A program made the position numbers and the translations under genes. A stretch of 64,000 bases of DNA from Rhododendron vialii (Eukaryota > Streptophyta > Magnoliopsida > Ericales > Ericaceae). This document shows positions 12,359 through 25,049 of this stretch, in pieces. Each line of letters begins with the position of its first letter. Position 1 is the stretch's first letter. The notes beneath the pieces are model-generated. The model was not told the origin of the DNA. It saw only the letters and a program-made list of their open reading frames with translations, and did no database searches. The stretch is from the NCBI RefSeq assembly GCF_030253575.1, contig NC_080568.1, forward strand, positions 31,647,001-31,711,000. The letters are read 5' to 3'.

Positions 12359-13124
12359 TAGTTGTCAGAATCGTACGATTCATGATTCGTATCGTACGAT
12401 TCGATACGATTCGGTGGATAATCGATACGAATAGGCTGCCGAATCGGAAATAGCTGAAAATCGTAATTGAATCGGTGATTTATGATTCGTATTGTACGAT
12501 TCGATACGATTCGGTGGGTAATCGATACGAATAAGTTGCTGAATCGGAAATAGCTGAGAATTGTAAGTGAATTAGTGAATCGAACGATTCACTTAAAATT
12601 TTCGAAATTTATTTTTTACTCTTGTTTTGCTTCTTTTGTTGTTTGAAAAGGGTTCAAATATTTTTTTAAGGTCTAGTATTGTTATATGTCATCTTTTGTC
12701 TATGTTATATGGAAAGATAATAAGAAAAAGATTTATCACGAGAGTGAATCGAAAATGAGGAAGATAAATGGAATATAACAACCCTATAGATCTTCTAAGG
12801 GTTTGTTTTGTACTTATAACTCTTTCGTACAAAAAGAACCATAAGTAGGCTTTACGAATCATCATCTCTTGGTAGTTGCAATAGAAGCAACTTACCTAAT
12901 ATTCCACGTTATTATCAAATCATCATTTAGAAGAAAGAATTTATTGATTTAGGCCTAAATCTTTCATTTGTAGTATATATTGTTGTTACCCTAATCAATA
13001 AGCATAGGTTTCTATGCATTATAGAAGTCATGACCGAATCAGAGCGATTTACGATTCGATTCAATTCAGGATTCAAAAAATGACCATTTCGATTCTCGAT
13101 TCGATTCACGATTTGACAACTACG
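12359..13124. mobile_element. Mutator-like TIR element with GATTCG repeats
   Basis: The left end tagttgtcagaatcg and the inverse of the right end (tagttgtcaaatcg) match. The flanks atggagctca (12349-12358) and atggagctta (13125-13134) are a near-perfect 10-bp target duplication. The left part contains two tandem copies of about 100 bp (gattcgtatcgtacgattcg..). It is non-coding and lies in the first intron of the PP2C pseudogene. Confidence 0.8.
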
Positions 13125-16100
13125 ATGGAGCTTATAAGTTCTTATTCAAAGTTAGCAAAAATGTGATTCTTTGAGGCTAACGGCTGTAGAGAAACCAGTG
13201 TGATTAGGGTTAACAGTTTAACTTAATTTACTCTCCAGCAGATTATATGTTGTGCTTATACGAGGTGTCTACCGTCTACAGCATGCAGCTCATTTGGATT
13301 TGGACACTTTCACATCTTTCTTTGGTGTTTATGATGGCCATGAAGGTAATTCATGATTTTATTCTGTTGTGTATCTCATTGTAATTCTCTGAATATTTCT
13401 TGATATGACAGAGACTTGTATACACTTTTGACCAATTGTGTACCAAGGTATTGAGTTGAGTTCCATGGTTCTTTCTTACTTTTCCTGCAAAATCTTAATG
13501 TAATGTAAACCTCACATATCAAACTGCAGTTATCTTTATTGGAAATGGACAATAGTTTGAAAATTTTCTCATCCTTCATCTGAGTCCTGATAGAGTAACT
13601 CCTAAGCCAATTCAATCATCTTTTGAACATGCAACTATAGGCATGATGCTTCTATGGTGGAGGAGTTAACTATAGGCCTTTTCCTGTACATACTTTCTAC
13701 ATCATGTTATACATTGTCCTGGAATTGGCCGTTGATAAGATTGTCGAGTTTCTTCACTGATGGTTTATCGGAAGGAAAGTTGTTCATTCAATTGAATTAT
13801 ACTTACTTTTCATGATGCATTTATATGTGCCAAGTTTTTGTGAAAACTACCCAAGCTTATAATATCAGGTTGGTAGAACCTAGTGCGAAGGCTCATGTAC
13901 TTCTAATCATCACAAGGATAATTAAGGCAACAAAGATTCCTCAAGATGTATTCAAAAGTTTTTCGTTACCACTTCCTTATCTGATGACGTTCATTTCTTA
14001 TACAATATTTTGGCAGTTATATCTGTTTAAGTCACGTAATGTAATTCTACGAGAACTACAATCTCTGCCTAGATCATCTTGGGGCCCTATCTTGAGTAAT
14101 TAAATTTTGAGGATTGCACAAGGACTTATGCATACCATCATAATTGCGTCAGATCCCAAGTTGGTTGCTAAAATTACCCGTGTTGGTTGCTGAGATACAC
14201 AAGGACTTGTGCAAAATTTGAGTTGCTTTTAAATCTAATGTGTTGGTACCTGGATTACCCATGTGGAAGTTTCTGTCCGGAGTAATGTTATTTGTCTAAT
14301 TCCTTTACCATGTAATTTGCATCCAAAGAATTTTATGGCCAGTGCCTGTTTGTTACGATTCTAACAGTTCTAACTAATGAGCGTATCTGAGTTATCCGTA
14401 GTTGCAAACCTTTCTACAGGTAGAGTACTTTTTGTTAGCAGTACTTGCACTAGTTTTTCATCCTTGATTGCAGCCATAGATAATGTCTGGCTTCATTGTC
14501 AAAACCTTTCTTCATGCTAACTGTGTGTCTCAACTCAACTAGCAACCTTTACTGGTCTGACTCTCTTTACGTAGTCTGCCCTAACGGGAAGCATCCACTT
14601 GTGGCCTCAGATTAGAATACGTTCTGCATACATGTGAATGGATGTTAATTGCTAAGTGCCATTGGTTTGTGTTGTGTTGTGTTTATTTTTTTCCTCTTAA
14701 GAGTCAAAAAGCCCTATCATTCAGCATTGGAAACCTTTAGGTGATTCATACTACTTAGCATTTAATGCCAGAGACTGTTGGGAGATAAAGGATTTCTAAT
14801 CCAAAAATAACATAATTATTTCGGCTGTGCTGTTCAGCAGTTACTGTAGTAGTTTTTAGGAGTTCTTTTTGTCTTTTTAAAGTTGAGTATCTTATGTCAC
14901 GATATGAAAAAATCAGTTCTCCTACAAGTTATGTATCTATTTTGATGCCCAGTATGATCCTTGAGGCCCGGTTATTGACTTTAAGGCAACGTGTTCATTG
15001 TAACAGAGGTTGTAAAGGTTTCACTAATGGACTTCTTTACGTCTTTAAAGCTGTTACTTTTTACTTATCATCTCTTCTGCCCGGATCAATCTACCTATAC
15101 GGCAAGTCCACATATTTGCAGGGAAGGAAGTTGCACTGTTTTGTGCCAAGTATCTTCACCAAGAGTTTATGAACCAGGAAGCCTATTTGGCTGGTGATTT
15201 AGGAACTTCTCTCTGGCAAGCATTTTTAAGGTTTCTCCATTCCCTTAACTCATACGTTCATTTAAAATTTTGGTCCAAGGCACAAGAGGCACATGAGCTA
15301 TATATTTTCCTTGGTTTCGGAATCTGCCTGGTTGTGTAGTTGCACCCATAGAATGTCATTTGTCGGTTCTCACCCTCTGCAGCACCTGAATTATTCGCAT
15401 TCTGAAATTTTGTGCTGTTTTGGGCGATTTTCAGTTCAATTTGCCTGTAATAGTTTTTTGTAACAATGAATCTGCATGTTATCACTTCACAAAAAAAAAA
15501 AAAAAACTAAAGCAAATATCCATTGTTGCATATATAGAGACATTGTCATCACTCGCACACTTGTAATGGTGTGTAGTCGTCATGATTTTGGGAGCATTCA
15601 GATGTGTATATTTATATTTTCTAGTTTTCTACAGCAGAACCGATGAACTTGGATAGAAATCACAGATTTTTTGGAGACTTGAGTGTTAAAATCATTCATG
15701 ACCAACAAATTGTTAACTGGTGATTTGGTGTTTCTAGTAAGTGTTTTATTCCTGGATGCAGAATGGATGAGACTTGAGAGGATGTGGCCAAAGTGGTAAC
15801 AGAGAATTAGCCATATTCAGAGGTAACATTGAACAAGCTAGCAATGTGATGGAAGTTTCACCAGGATCTCCAAAGTCGAATGAACATAATGGCCATGCTG
15901 ATGATGGCTCATCAGAGAAGGTATTTTATGAAGAAAAGCAACTTATGTGGAATCGTGGATATAATTAGCAAATTCTGTGCCTGTATTTTTATTTTCTTCT
16001 GAAAACCGTGCCGAATTCTCCTTGCCTTGTTCTTTTGGGATAGACTAGTGAATAGCAAGATTTGACCTCAAGAGAATGAAAAAAGGCACCATGCTCACTG

Positions 16101-18539
16101 ATCTTGCGAGAAGGCACTCCTATACGTCTATAATTGATCACATTTTCTATTATACACTTCTATGAAGGGTCTCACTGAATATCTGTGAATTAGGAACCTT
16201 CCCCGGCTTTCCATGGACCAAATTCTGGAAGTACAGCTTGTGTGGCAATCATTTGAAACAATCAACTTCTTGTTGCAAATGCTGGTGATTCTCGTTGTGT
16301 GATATCTCGGAAGGGTCAGGTGACTTTTTTCTTCTGCACCATTTTCCTTTCCTCAGTAGTTTCAAAACACTTATTACTCTTAGGACTTGCGAAAAAATGA
16401 ATTTGCTGTTCACGAAACTTTGTTTCTTCTCTACTATGGAAGTAACTGATTGGATGGTCCAGTTTGTGAGCAGTTGTTTTTCGGGTATCTAAAGAACTAG
16501 TTTTTTGCTGAACAATGATATTCATAATGGCATTTACTTAGTGCGCGCCTTTACCAGAATTATCCGCCAGTTATTCTGGATTAGAGGGTTAAGACAATGT
16601 ATGATGTAGCAATTATCGGTCAGAGTGCTTTTTAATTGCAGTCTCTGTTGCAGGCATATAATTTGACTAGAGACCACAAGCCTAACCTTGCGGCTGAGAA
16701 GGATAGGATTCTGAAGGCTGGTGGTTTCGTCCGGTATGGACGTGTCAATTGGACTCTAAACTTGTCAAGATCTATTGGAACTTCACATCGCCTTAGATTT
16801 ATATTTCTTGAGTCAACTGTTAAGAAAATAGCTATAGTATTTTTTGCTCACTTTTCTGTTTCATGTTTGTTCTGGTTTCTGTGTTTCCTGAAATTTCAGG
16901 AGACATGGAATTAAAGAGGAATAAATCCCTGCCTGCTGATGAGCAAATTGTGACTGCCAATCCTGATCTGAACACGGTATGTAGAACTTGCACTCGTACA
17001 TCATGTGCCAAACTTACCCGTACTAGTAAACTCTGGGCTACTCGAAGATTGAAAATGATGTTACCATTTGCTTTTGGCTTATGCTCTCTGTAGTAATATC
17101 ATCTCTATTTTTCTCCATTATACAAGTATTCTGAATAAGTTACCTTGTTGATTTTTTCTTCTTTATTATTTGGTCTTCATCTTATATCTAATCATCTTCA
17201 ACTAGGTTGAGCTTTGCAATGACGATGAATTTCTTGTTATAGCATGTGATGGTATCTGGTAAGTCTGTTATTCGGGTTTTCTCTCCCTTCTTGATTTTAT
17301 TGTACTCTTAGTATGAAAGTTACTTCCAACTTGTATATTCAGCACAGATGTTTTTGGGAGTAAATATACAAATCTGAGAATTTTAGTTATGTGATCTTTT
17401 ATTTAAGTGGTTGGCCGTTGGTGGGGTATCAAGGAAAGCTTTAAATTTCTACAGAATATACCTATTGTTTTAGCTGCTTGAAGTATATTGAGGGTTGATT
17501 CCTGTTTTCGCTTTGCGTTGCTAGTTGTCGTTTGAATATGTATATAGTAATAGCTGGTTTCCTTTTCTCTTTTCTTTTTTCCCCCTTTTGATTGCACAAG
17601 GGAGGGCATGTCAAGCCAACAACTAGTAGACTTTGTTCGAGACCAGTTGAATACGGTAAGTTTCCCAACACCCTTTTTCTTTTCCGAGAAACTCATCGAT
17701 AATTCTTTACATGTAGAGGTGAAACATATAACACATATCCTCTTGCAAACAGTGTAGGATACTAAGCTTTCGGTGGTGTGCGAGAGGGTGTTTGATAGGT
17801 GCATTGAATGCAAAGGTCGTGACAACATGACCGTGATCTTGGTTCAGTTCAAGAAACCGTTTGACTGCAGCGGTTCTACCAAGGAGCAGGCTCCTTTGCT
17901 CTCGTACGCTGATCCAGTATTCGAGCCAGATTCTGACTCTGATGATGATGAGGAGGAATCGCCCGTTGTGTCCGATCCGAACCATGGGATTGACCTGTGA
18001 ATGGATTTCAAACCCCATCGCGTTAGCCGGAAGTATAGTATATAGTCTTGTTAGTAGACTGAGTCCCGTGAAATCCCCAATTCTCTTTTTCCTTTTTTGG
18101 TGGATGCTAATTTTCCAATTTTAAGAGTGAAAATGGCTTCTTCTTAACTTTTCTGTTACTTTTTTTTTTAAAACCTGAAGTCGTTTGTGAATATTTTTGT
18201 GTTTGGAGTTTGGGAGTTCTTAAATACACGCACCATATATTTGCGAGTCTCATTTCTCATACAAAAAAGGTGTTCGGAATTGTTTGATGCATGTGGATCC
18301 ACGTGCATCGAATGGTCGTTGACACAGTTGTGTTCAAGGTCGTATTTTAAAGTTGGGCATAGCATTACTATGACTCAAAACGCTATTGACGCAAACATTG
18401 AATTGGTATTGTTAGAACTTTATTTTACAGAAACGTGATAATTTTCCAATTTATATTTTTGCAGGAAAAGAACAAAATTGATCGCTTTGAAATGATCCAT
18501 GTTACGGAACCAGACGAACAATTGTATTTAAAATAAATA

Positions 18540-21480
18540 AAAACTGGCAGAGGACCTCCAACTCCAAGGCCTAGAAATAGAAGCTTCTTTCAATCTTTAT
18601 TTAATAACAACATAAAAAAAAATACGTAATTAGCCAGGACATTGAATTATAAAAAAAATAAAAATTCAGACTGCATAAGATGATAAAAGGTTGAACAAAT
18701 TTAAATACATCCTCATCTAAAGCTTGATAGTATTAAGAAAAAAACACACTTGTAGAACTCGGACCAAACAAAAAGGGCTAGAGGAATGGATAAGATCCTT
18801 TCCGGACTCGATAACAACTCTGTGTGTGTGTGTGTGTTAAGAATCAACTAGATAAACTTGTGCTATGCAGGGGATTATCAATTTTTTTTAATAACGGCTT
18901 TAATCTATATGAACATAGACCATTTCAATGTCGTCGAGCCCGAAAAAAGAAATAACTCAAACTATTCATGGAATCAATAATCATGAGGGTATTTGTGTCA
19001 GACTTAGGTATTTCTGATACGTTGTACCAAAAGACGACTCACTAAAGAGTACATCCAACTTTCTTCTAATATGATGAATAAGAAATATCTTCTGAAAATC
19101 TGAGAAAAGTTCTCATGAAATTTATCAAAACTCAGACATTCTACATCGTCTTGCAAGCTCAATTTTGAACTTCATGTAGGGTTTGGAGCTAGAAAACATC
19201 ACTGAAGTACTGTATCTATTCATTGTTAAGTTCCAAATTTGTTCCTTGATGATGATAGGATGGCTTAATCAGGGTGGGGAAAGGATGGCTTTGGCCGGCA
19301 ATGCTAAGTGTAAAAAAATGGCGTAAAAAATGTAGCTCTCTACAAATTAGTCTGATAAATACCCACAAAAAGTAAATTTTGAGTATTTTATTGGAACAGA
19401 AATCATAAGCTTAACGGATATAGCTGAAATATAGAAGGATGTTAATGTAATTGTATGAATTCAGTGGTCGTCGTGCCCCACTGCCCCCTCGGGCCTCTAC
19501 CTCAGTCCGTCCCTAGATATCGTTATCAGTAATTTGGTTAAATGAGATAATCTTGACCACAAAATGCTACAGAGTTATCTTCAAATGTAGTAATTACAGA
19601 GTAATAGATTTGACTAATTCTCATATGTTTAAAAAAAGGACCAATTCCATATTAGACATTCAAATAGTAAAAACAATATGTCTTCAAATCTTAGATGGCG
19701 CACTTGTCAAATCTTAGATGACGCACTTGTCGGCTTCGCAACGCTTATCACTAAAAAAATCCTGTGCAATATTATATAGACACCCAATATTACTAAAATA
19801 ATAAACAATGAAGGACCTCTCATGCCTATAAGTAAAAACTTATTTAAATCTTTATTTAACAACGTACGTAAATTAATCCGGACATTGAATCATAAAAAAA
19901 TAATTTTTCATAAATAAGTTGAGAAAAGATTGAACAAACCGAATATATCCACATGTAAAAAACATTGATATGAAACAAGATGTCGGCATTATGTCCTTTT
20001 TAAGAATATGAATTCCAAACTTTGTGGTCCAGATTATGACCACAAAATTGCTACAGTACAAATTTGAATTCAAATGTAGTTATTATCGGCCTGTTTTTTA
20101 AGAGGTTAGCCGGACGGATATACTATCCGGTTTGAGCATATCCCTTGTTTGTTTGCATTTTGCAAGCCGGATACGTTTTGATTGGGATATGTATATCCGG
20201 GTGGAGGGGGATTAATTTTAGACAACCCCTTATCTTATCCGGCTGCCCTTATTACCAAATCACCCCTGGCCCCACCAATTCCCACCACCACTGTATTCAT
20301 CGACATCGTCTCGTTCAAAACCCACCAGAAAATGGTTTTTTTTTTTTGGCAAAAATAGCAGAAAAATGGTTTTGGCAAGAATCACAAATCTCTGGCGCAC
20401 AACTGCTCCCACACAAAAAACCATCCGCATATTGTGTACGCAACCCATCTTACCATAAGTAATAAACAGTTAGGAACTTCCAACGCCTATAAATAAATGA
20501 TCATTTCAATCTTTACTTAACAACACACGTAAATCAATCCAGATATCGAGTTAGTATAAAATATACTAATATACTTTTTCAGACTAACTAAGTTAGAGAA
20601 AAGTTTGAACAAATCGAATATACCCACATGTAAAACTCTGATATGAAGAGAAAAAATTAGGGTTTGATGCCGGCATTATGTTTGTATGATATAGATTCCA
20701 AACTTTTGTGGGCAACTATGACCAATAGCTTGCAAAAACATAAGTGGATTGTGTCTGTAAAAGTATGGATTTCAAACTTTGTGGTCAAGATTATGTTCTT
20801 TGATCGGAGGACAATGCTTAAATCTTTACTAATAATAGTAAACGGCCGGTTAAGGACCTCCAACACCTATAAATAGCTTTATTTAACAACATATGTAAAT
20901 TACCCAGGAAATCGAAATATAGAAAATACATTTTTCCGACTAAACAAGTGGAGAAAAGGTTGAACGAATCAAATATATCCACATGTAAGACTTCGATATG
21001 AAAAGCATATTAAAATAATCAAAAGGCTGAACAAATTGAATATATCCACATGGAATACTATTAATTTAACTTATAAACAGTTGTACCGAACACATCTCCA
21101 ACTCAGCAACACATGGCTCCGACTTATTTTTAGCTTTCGAAGTGAATAATCTAAATTATCTTAGTCGGCTTGGTTGGCGAGGTGGTCAATAATAAATAAA
21201 ATAATTTATTTAATGTGTAAAGAAAGCGTTTCATACCTTAAGACATAGTCAAACCCTAGTTTAATTTATAGATGATATCAAATGGGACATGTGTAGACAG
21301 TTGACGACCTCCAAAACCTCTAAATAGAGGTTTCTTTGAAATTCTATTCAGCAACATACCTAAATTAATCCGGACATTGAATTATAAAATTGTACTATAT
21401 TCCCAAAACTAAAACAAGTTGAGAAATAGTCAAATAAATTTGAACACGTCCACGCGTAGAGAATCCAACTATCTGTACTC
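18540..21480. repeat. Array of about five diverged repeat units, unidentified
   Basis: Five places (about 18545, 19808, 20467, 20831 and 21296) carry the same ordered motifs: gacctccaa, then cctataaata or a decayed form, then ctttatttaacaacata, gtaaattaatccgg, gacattgaat, then aagttgagaaaa..gttgaacaaa and atatccacatgta. Some units also share ggcattatg and attccaaacttt further along. Spacing is irregular (roughly 0.36-1.26 kb), with unrelated DNA between units. The TATA-like element in each unit suggests an ancestral promoter-proximal or LTR-like sequence, but I recognise no known family and no coding part. Confidence 0.65.
18821..18837. repeat. (TG)n microsatellite
   Basis: A TG dinucleotide run of about 17 bases in the 3' flank of the PP2C pseudogene. 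Confidence 0.9.
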
Positions 21481-21790
21481 ATGGGAAGGTATAGATTGTG
21501 TACAGTGTAACGATCTCTTATTTGTGGCTTGGATGTCATAAAAATAATTTAAGACGTTCATTCTGTTCAGAATAATTTTCTATCGTGCCTTGTAAAATCT
21601 CTGTTCGTTGGAATATGGATAATGACTCCATCGATTAGTTTAGTTTTTAGTTCAAAATTCTCGATCAAGAACTTATCACTATCCGGATAAAATCGATTTT
21701 TCATTATGCATATACTAAAATATTTTTTCAACAAAATGAACGCCTCGGATTATTTGATAATCTACATAAGTAGTAGATACCCATCTCTTG

Positions 21791-22056
21791 TACTCTCTCC
21801 GTCTCTTTTTTTAAAGTTCAGTATTCCATTTTGAGATATCCCTTAATAAATGTTCATTTTGTAAAGTTAGTCGATAAAAATTGGTACATTTTTTTTTGTC
21901 CCTAAAAGTAAATTTTATTTTGAAAAATTTGTGAGTAAAAATGTAATGATGATGTCCTTATAAATGGTAAGTAAGGAAAATGGAGATAAAACTAATGTGA
22001 AAGGTGTAATAATGATATTTCCTTAATAATTGGAATTACGAAACTAGACAGTTAAA
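21791..22056. mobile_element. Diverged Stowaway-type MITE
   Basis: It starts tactctctccgtctc and carries the same interior order as the element at 234-508 (agtattccattttgagatatcc, cttaataaatgttcattttg, gtccctaaaagtaaatt, taatgatgat). The right terminus is decayed, ending near aaaaaggagaa. It is clearly older than the 234-508 copy. Confidence 0.7.
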
Positions 22057-22379
22057 AAGGAGAATTTTTTTGGGTAGCAGTACCAGTGGGCACCTGAGCA
22101 GCCCATCGGAGCCGTCCCAAATAGAACCCTCTCTCTCATCTCACCCCACCACACTCTCTCCTCTTTTTCTCCAAATTCGAGCCGTTCAAAACTAAAATGA
22201 ACAATCCGGATGCGCCGAGTGGACACCACATCGTACCCAACCGGCACTGAAAAATTTGTCCTTAAAAGGGTCGGATCGAGGGAGTAGGATTCGGACAAGA
22301 ACACGTGTAGAATTCGGACCATACAAAAGGGCCTAAAAGAACAGATAAGATCCTAATCACAAGCGGATAAGATTAACCG

Positions 22380-22406
22380 CTCTCTCTCCTCTCTCTCTCT
22401 CTCTCT
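22380..22406. repeat. (CT)n tract in the dnaJ 8-like promoter
   Basis: A CT-rich run about 230-255 bp upstream of the start codon. Such tracts are common near plant core promoters. Confidence 0.8.
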
Positions 22407-22489
22407 GGCCCGTTCAAAGTCAAATAGGAGTACTAAGTAGTATTTGTCCAATTTCCCCCCCTCTGGCCCTCTCTCTCCCTATAAATTAG

Positions 22490-22496
22490 CATAGAC
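22490..22496 (+). promoter_or_regulatory. Putative TATA box of the dnaJ 8-like gene
   Basis: The motif tataaat follows a CT-rich stretch and lies about 140 bp upstream of the ATG at 22636. This leaves room for a 5' UTR of roughly 110 bp. Confidence 0.5.
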
Positions 22497-22635
22497 GAGC
22501 CTTCTTTTGTAACACACAATTCCTTATCCGTTATCCACGCCATTCCCAAATTGGGCTCTCGTTTCTCTCTTTCAATCTCTTCGGTTCATATATTCATATA
22601 CACAACACGTAGAATACATCTCTTGATCCTAAAGA

Positions 22636-24845
22636 ATGGCGACTGCGGTTGGGTTTGTTAGCGGCGGTGCTTATGGGTCCTCTTGGATTCGATCGAAGAA
22701 CAAGGCGGTGAGGGGTAGTGACATGGTTTGCCGGGTTTCTTGCGTTTCTTCTTCTACCACGACGAGAGACCCGTACAAGACCCTCATGGTTAAGCCTGAG
22801 GCTTCGAAATCTGAGGTCAAGAAGGCTTTCAGACGGCTTGCTCTTAGGGTATTTTCTCTTTCTTTTGTTGTTCCTTTTTGGAGGATTATTTTTTTTATTG
22901 GTAATGCCTGCGCCAGTTTGCGAACCTTGGACTAATCTCTATAGCCTTCCCTCCGTCGTTTCACATGCTTACCCGTGGAATGATGTGGCCCTAACAATTG
23001 TTTTCAAGAGGAATTGAACTTGAGACACTAGGATGGGGCAAACCCTAAATCCCAAGCCAAGACACTTGGCGGGTTGGATTATTTTCATTTGTTTGTTGTA
23101 GTTTTTATTTTTATTTTTATCTTGTGTTAAGATTAGATTTTTTTTCTTTTTTTGTATTTTCGTGTTTGGTAATTGAGATTGTAGGTAAGTTAAGAATTGG
23201 ATTATTATCTTACGCGAAGTCCAATCCCCTCAAATTTTGTAAAAAGCTTAACTAGTTAACTTCATATGGAGCACAATTTAGATTTGAGTCAAATTCAGGT
23301 CTGCGTCAATGATTGGTAATGTTTATTGTTTAGATTTTGCGAGAACGCTGACTCTGTTAAAAATCATGTTGATCAGATAAAACCAATATATGTTTTTGGA
23401 ACATTTCTTTGTGGACAAAAATAGGTTGGCACGCCGGATTAAAACCCATTCATCTCAATACAAATTGTTTGTTTTTGGATCATGTACTTACCAAATTTCT
23501 GTTGATGAAAAATCTGGTGGTTCATCTTTGATTAGGTGGAATATTAATGTGGGAGCCTATTTGATTTGATCACTTCTTGTTTTATTGTATTTCAGTATCA
23601 TCCGGATGTATGCAGAGGAGGCCATTGCAGTGTCCAATTCCAACGCATCAATGAAGCTTATGATGTATGTTATCAAACCCCACCCCTCTTCTCTCTATTT
23701 TGCTGGCTTTTTTGGTTTTGTGTTTTTCATGGTCATTAGTTATGATCAAAGTTATATGTATGTTGGTTCATATTGTTTGCGTTTTCGCTAACTAGATGGA
23801 CTACAAGCTAATGGTAATAGTCAAGTTGTTTCTGCGTATTTTAGTTTATGTAATAGTCTCGTGTATTTTTTATGGCTAGTTTATTTCTTCGCCGTAATGG
23901 GGTATTTCTTGGGTTGTTTAATATCGAGCTTAGGTCGTCGGTGTTGTGTATTGATTTGGTGTCGTGTATTGTAATTCTTTGAATTAAAATTCTCATGCCG
24001 GTTGACACACATAAAAAAGAGAGGGTAGGAAAACCATCATTGTCATTTGTAGTTGAGGTTGGCTTTTGAGATACACTTGTTGCTTAAACCAAATTGAACC
24101 ATAGCCTAACTTGCCAATAATTGGACCTTTGTTTATGATTACAGTATTGTGTACCTTATTAATCAAATGCCTCGTGCGTTACAAGTTCTTTTTATGGAAA
24201 CAAATAATATTCATAAGCATTAAGCAACCACTTGTGCTTTATGACTTTTGGATAGCCTTTGGTGTTGATATAGACAGCTGAACTGATTAAGGGTAATTTG
24301 GGAGTTCACAATAATCAACATTCTGATCTGGGATGTGATCTTTTTTCACCATAGGATGTTTTGTGTAGAATCTTGAATTTTTGCCCCCCTTAAAGGCTAA
24401 ACCATCAACCTAAATGTGGGCCTTGTTCTCATTGTATATATTCATTTGACTTTGAGGTTTCCCTTTCATCTTTCGGAATCTTCTTTGCAATCTAGATATG
24501 TCGTCTTCATTGCGATTCTGTGATTTATTTGGCTTCACCGTATTGTAATACGTTGTATTGAAGAATTTGCCAAACCTGGTTCGAGTGATCATCATCCCTT
24601 TAGACCAGAATTGAAGTTACAAAAGCCGTTTAGTTTTGTATGACCTAATGGTTTCGTTAATCTGGTATGTGGTGCAGATGGTGATGAGTAATTTGAGAGG
24701 AGAGTTAACCAGGCCAGAGATGAAGATGTACGAGCCATCCGATGCAGGAACTCATGAACGGAAGAGGGGGACGTACGACTGGAACGGTGCGATGGACGAC
24801 CCTTTTTGGGACGAGTCGGACGTATGGTTGGGAGTCGGGATGTGA
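22636..24845 (+). CDS. Small chloroplast J-domain protein (dnaJ 8-like)
   Basis: Three exons, 22636-22848, 23596-23664 and 24678-24845, join in phase 0 to give 149 residues. Residues 1 to about 45 are rich in Ser, Gly, Arg and Lys with few acids, like a plastid transit peptide. The J domain follows: [27 protein letters not shown], the HPD motif at 73-75 ([11 protein letters not shown]) and FQRINEAYD. The short Trp/Asp-rich tail ([14 protein letters not shown]) resembles Arabidopsis chaperone protein dnaJ 8 (J8, At1g80920). J8 has the same size and the distinctive HPDVCRG..C..QFQ.INEAYD block. Such proteins stimulate Hsp70 ATPase in the stroma. Splice sites are canonical and no damage is seen, so the gene looks functional. 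Confidence 0.9.
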
Positions 24846-25049
24846 AGAAGGAGCATGGGTTCCCAACTACTCATCTATCATTGATCCCGATGACTGAAAA
24901 TTATTAGCGCCATGTAAATATGAAAGTTTTAAGATCCTCCTCTTGCATCAATCGAAATGGGGTTGATGTTTGTGTGTATTGAAGTGAGGGAGTTTACTTG
25001 ATGGTTATTTGAATGTAAATATTCGGTGATTAATAAATATGCTGAAGGC

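Larger units (their letters stand above)
10560..18000 (+). pseudogene. PP2C-type protein phosphatase pseudogene
   Basis: Exons that match plant clade-I-like PP2Cs (At4g31860/PP2C60 type): 10560-10597 plus 11214-11280 (MGTYLRTPNTEDREN..KYGLSTMQG), 13282-13345, 15122-15230 (FCAKYLHQ), 15762-15920, 16194-16319 (PNSGSTACVA, NAGDSRCVISRKGQ), 16654-16777, 16910-16976, 17216-17258 (VELCNDDEFLVIACDGIW), 17601-17655 (SSQQLVDFVRDQLNT) and 17758-18000 (RDNMTVILVQFKKP, then an acidic tail). An active enzyme would be a Mg/Mn-dependent Ser/Thr phosphatase. This copy is broken at several independent points: a transposon in the first coding exon with target duplication, a frameshift near 15771, TGA at 16254 where the family has Arg, and GA instead of GT at the 16777 donor. 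Motif residues are also altered (YDGHEG for YDGHGG, GIWE for GIWD). Splice sites elsewhere are still good, so inactivation is fairly recent. Confidence 0.9.

Noticed and set aside
20085-20460. Possible MITE between repeat units (ggcctgttttttaagagg..)
   Set aside because: The start resembles a MITE terminus but no inverse end or target duplication could be matched.
18540-21480. CRISPR-like repeat array
   Set aside because: Units are long, diverged and irregularly spaced, in a plant nuclear context.
22940-23080. Possible tRNA-derived SINE in dnaJ 8-like intron 1
   Set aside because: A B-box-like phrase (aagttcaattcc on the minus strand) is present, but no tail or target duplication was found.
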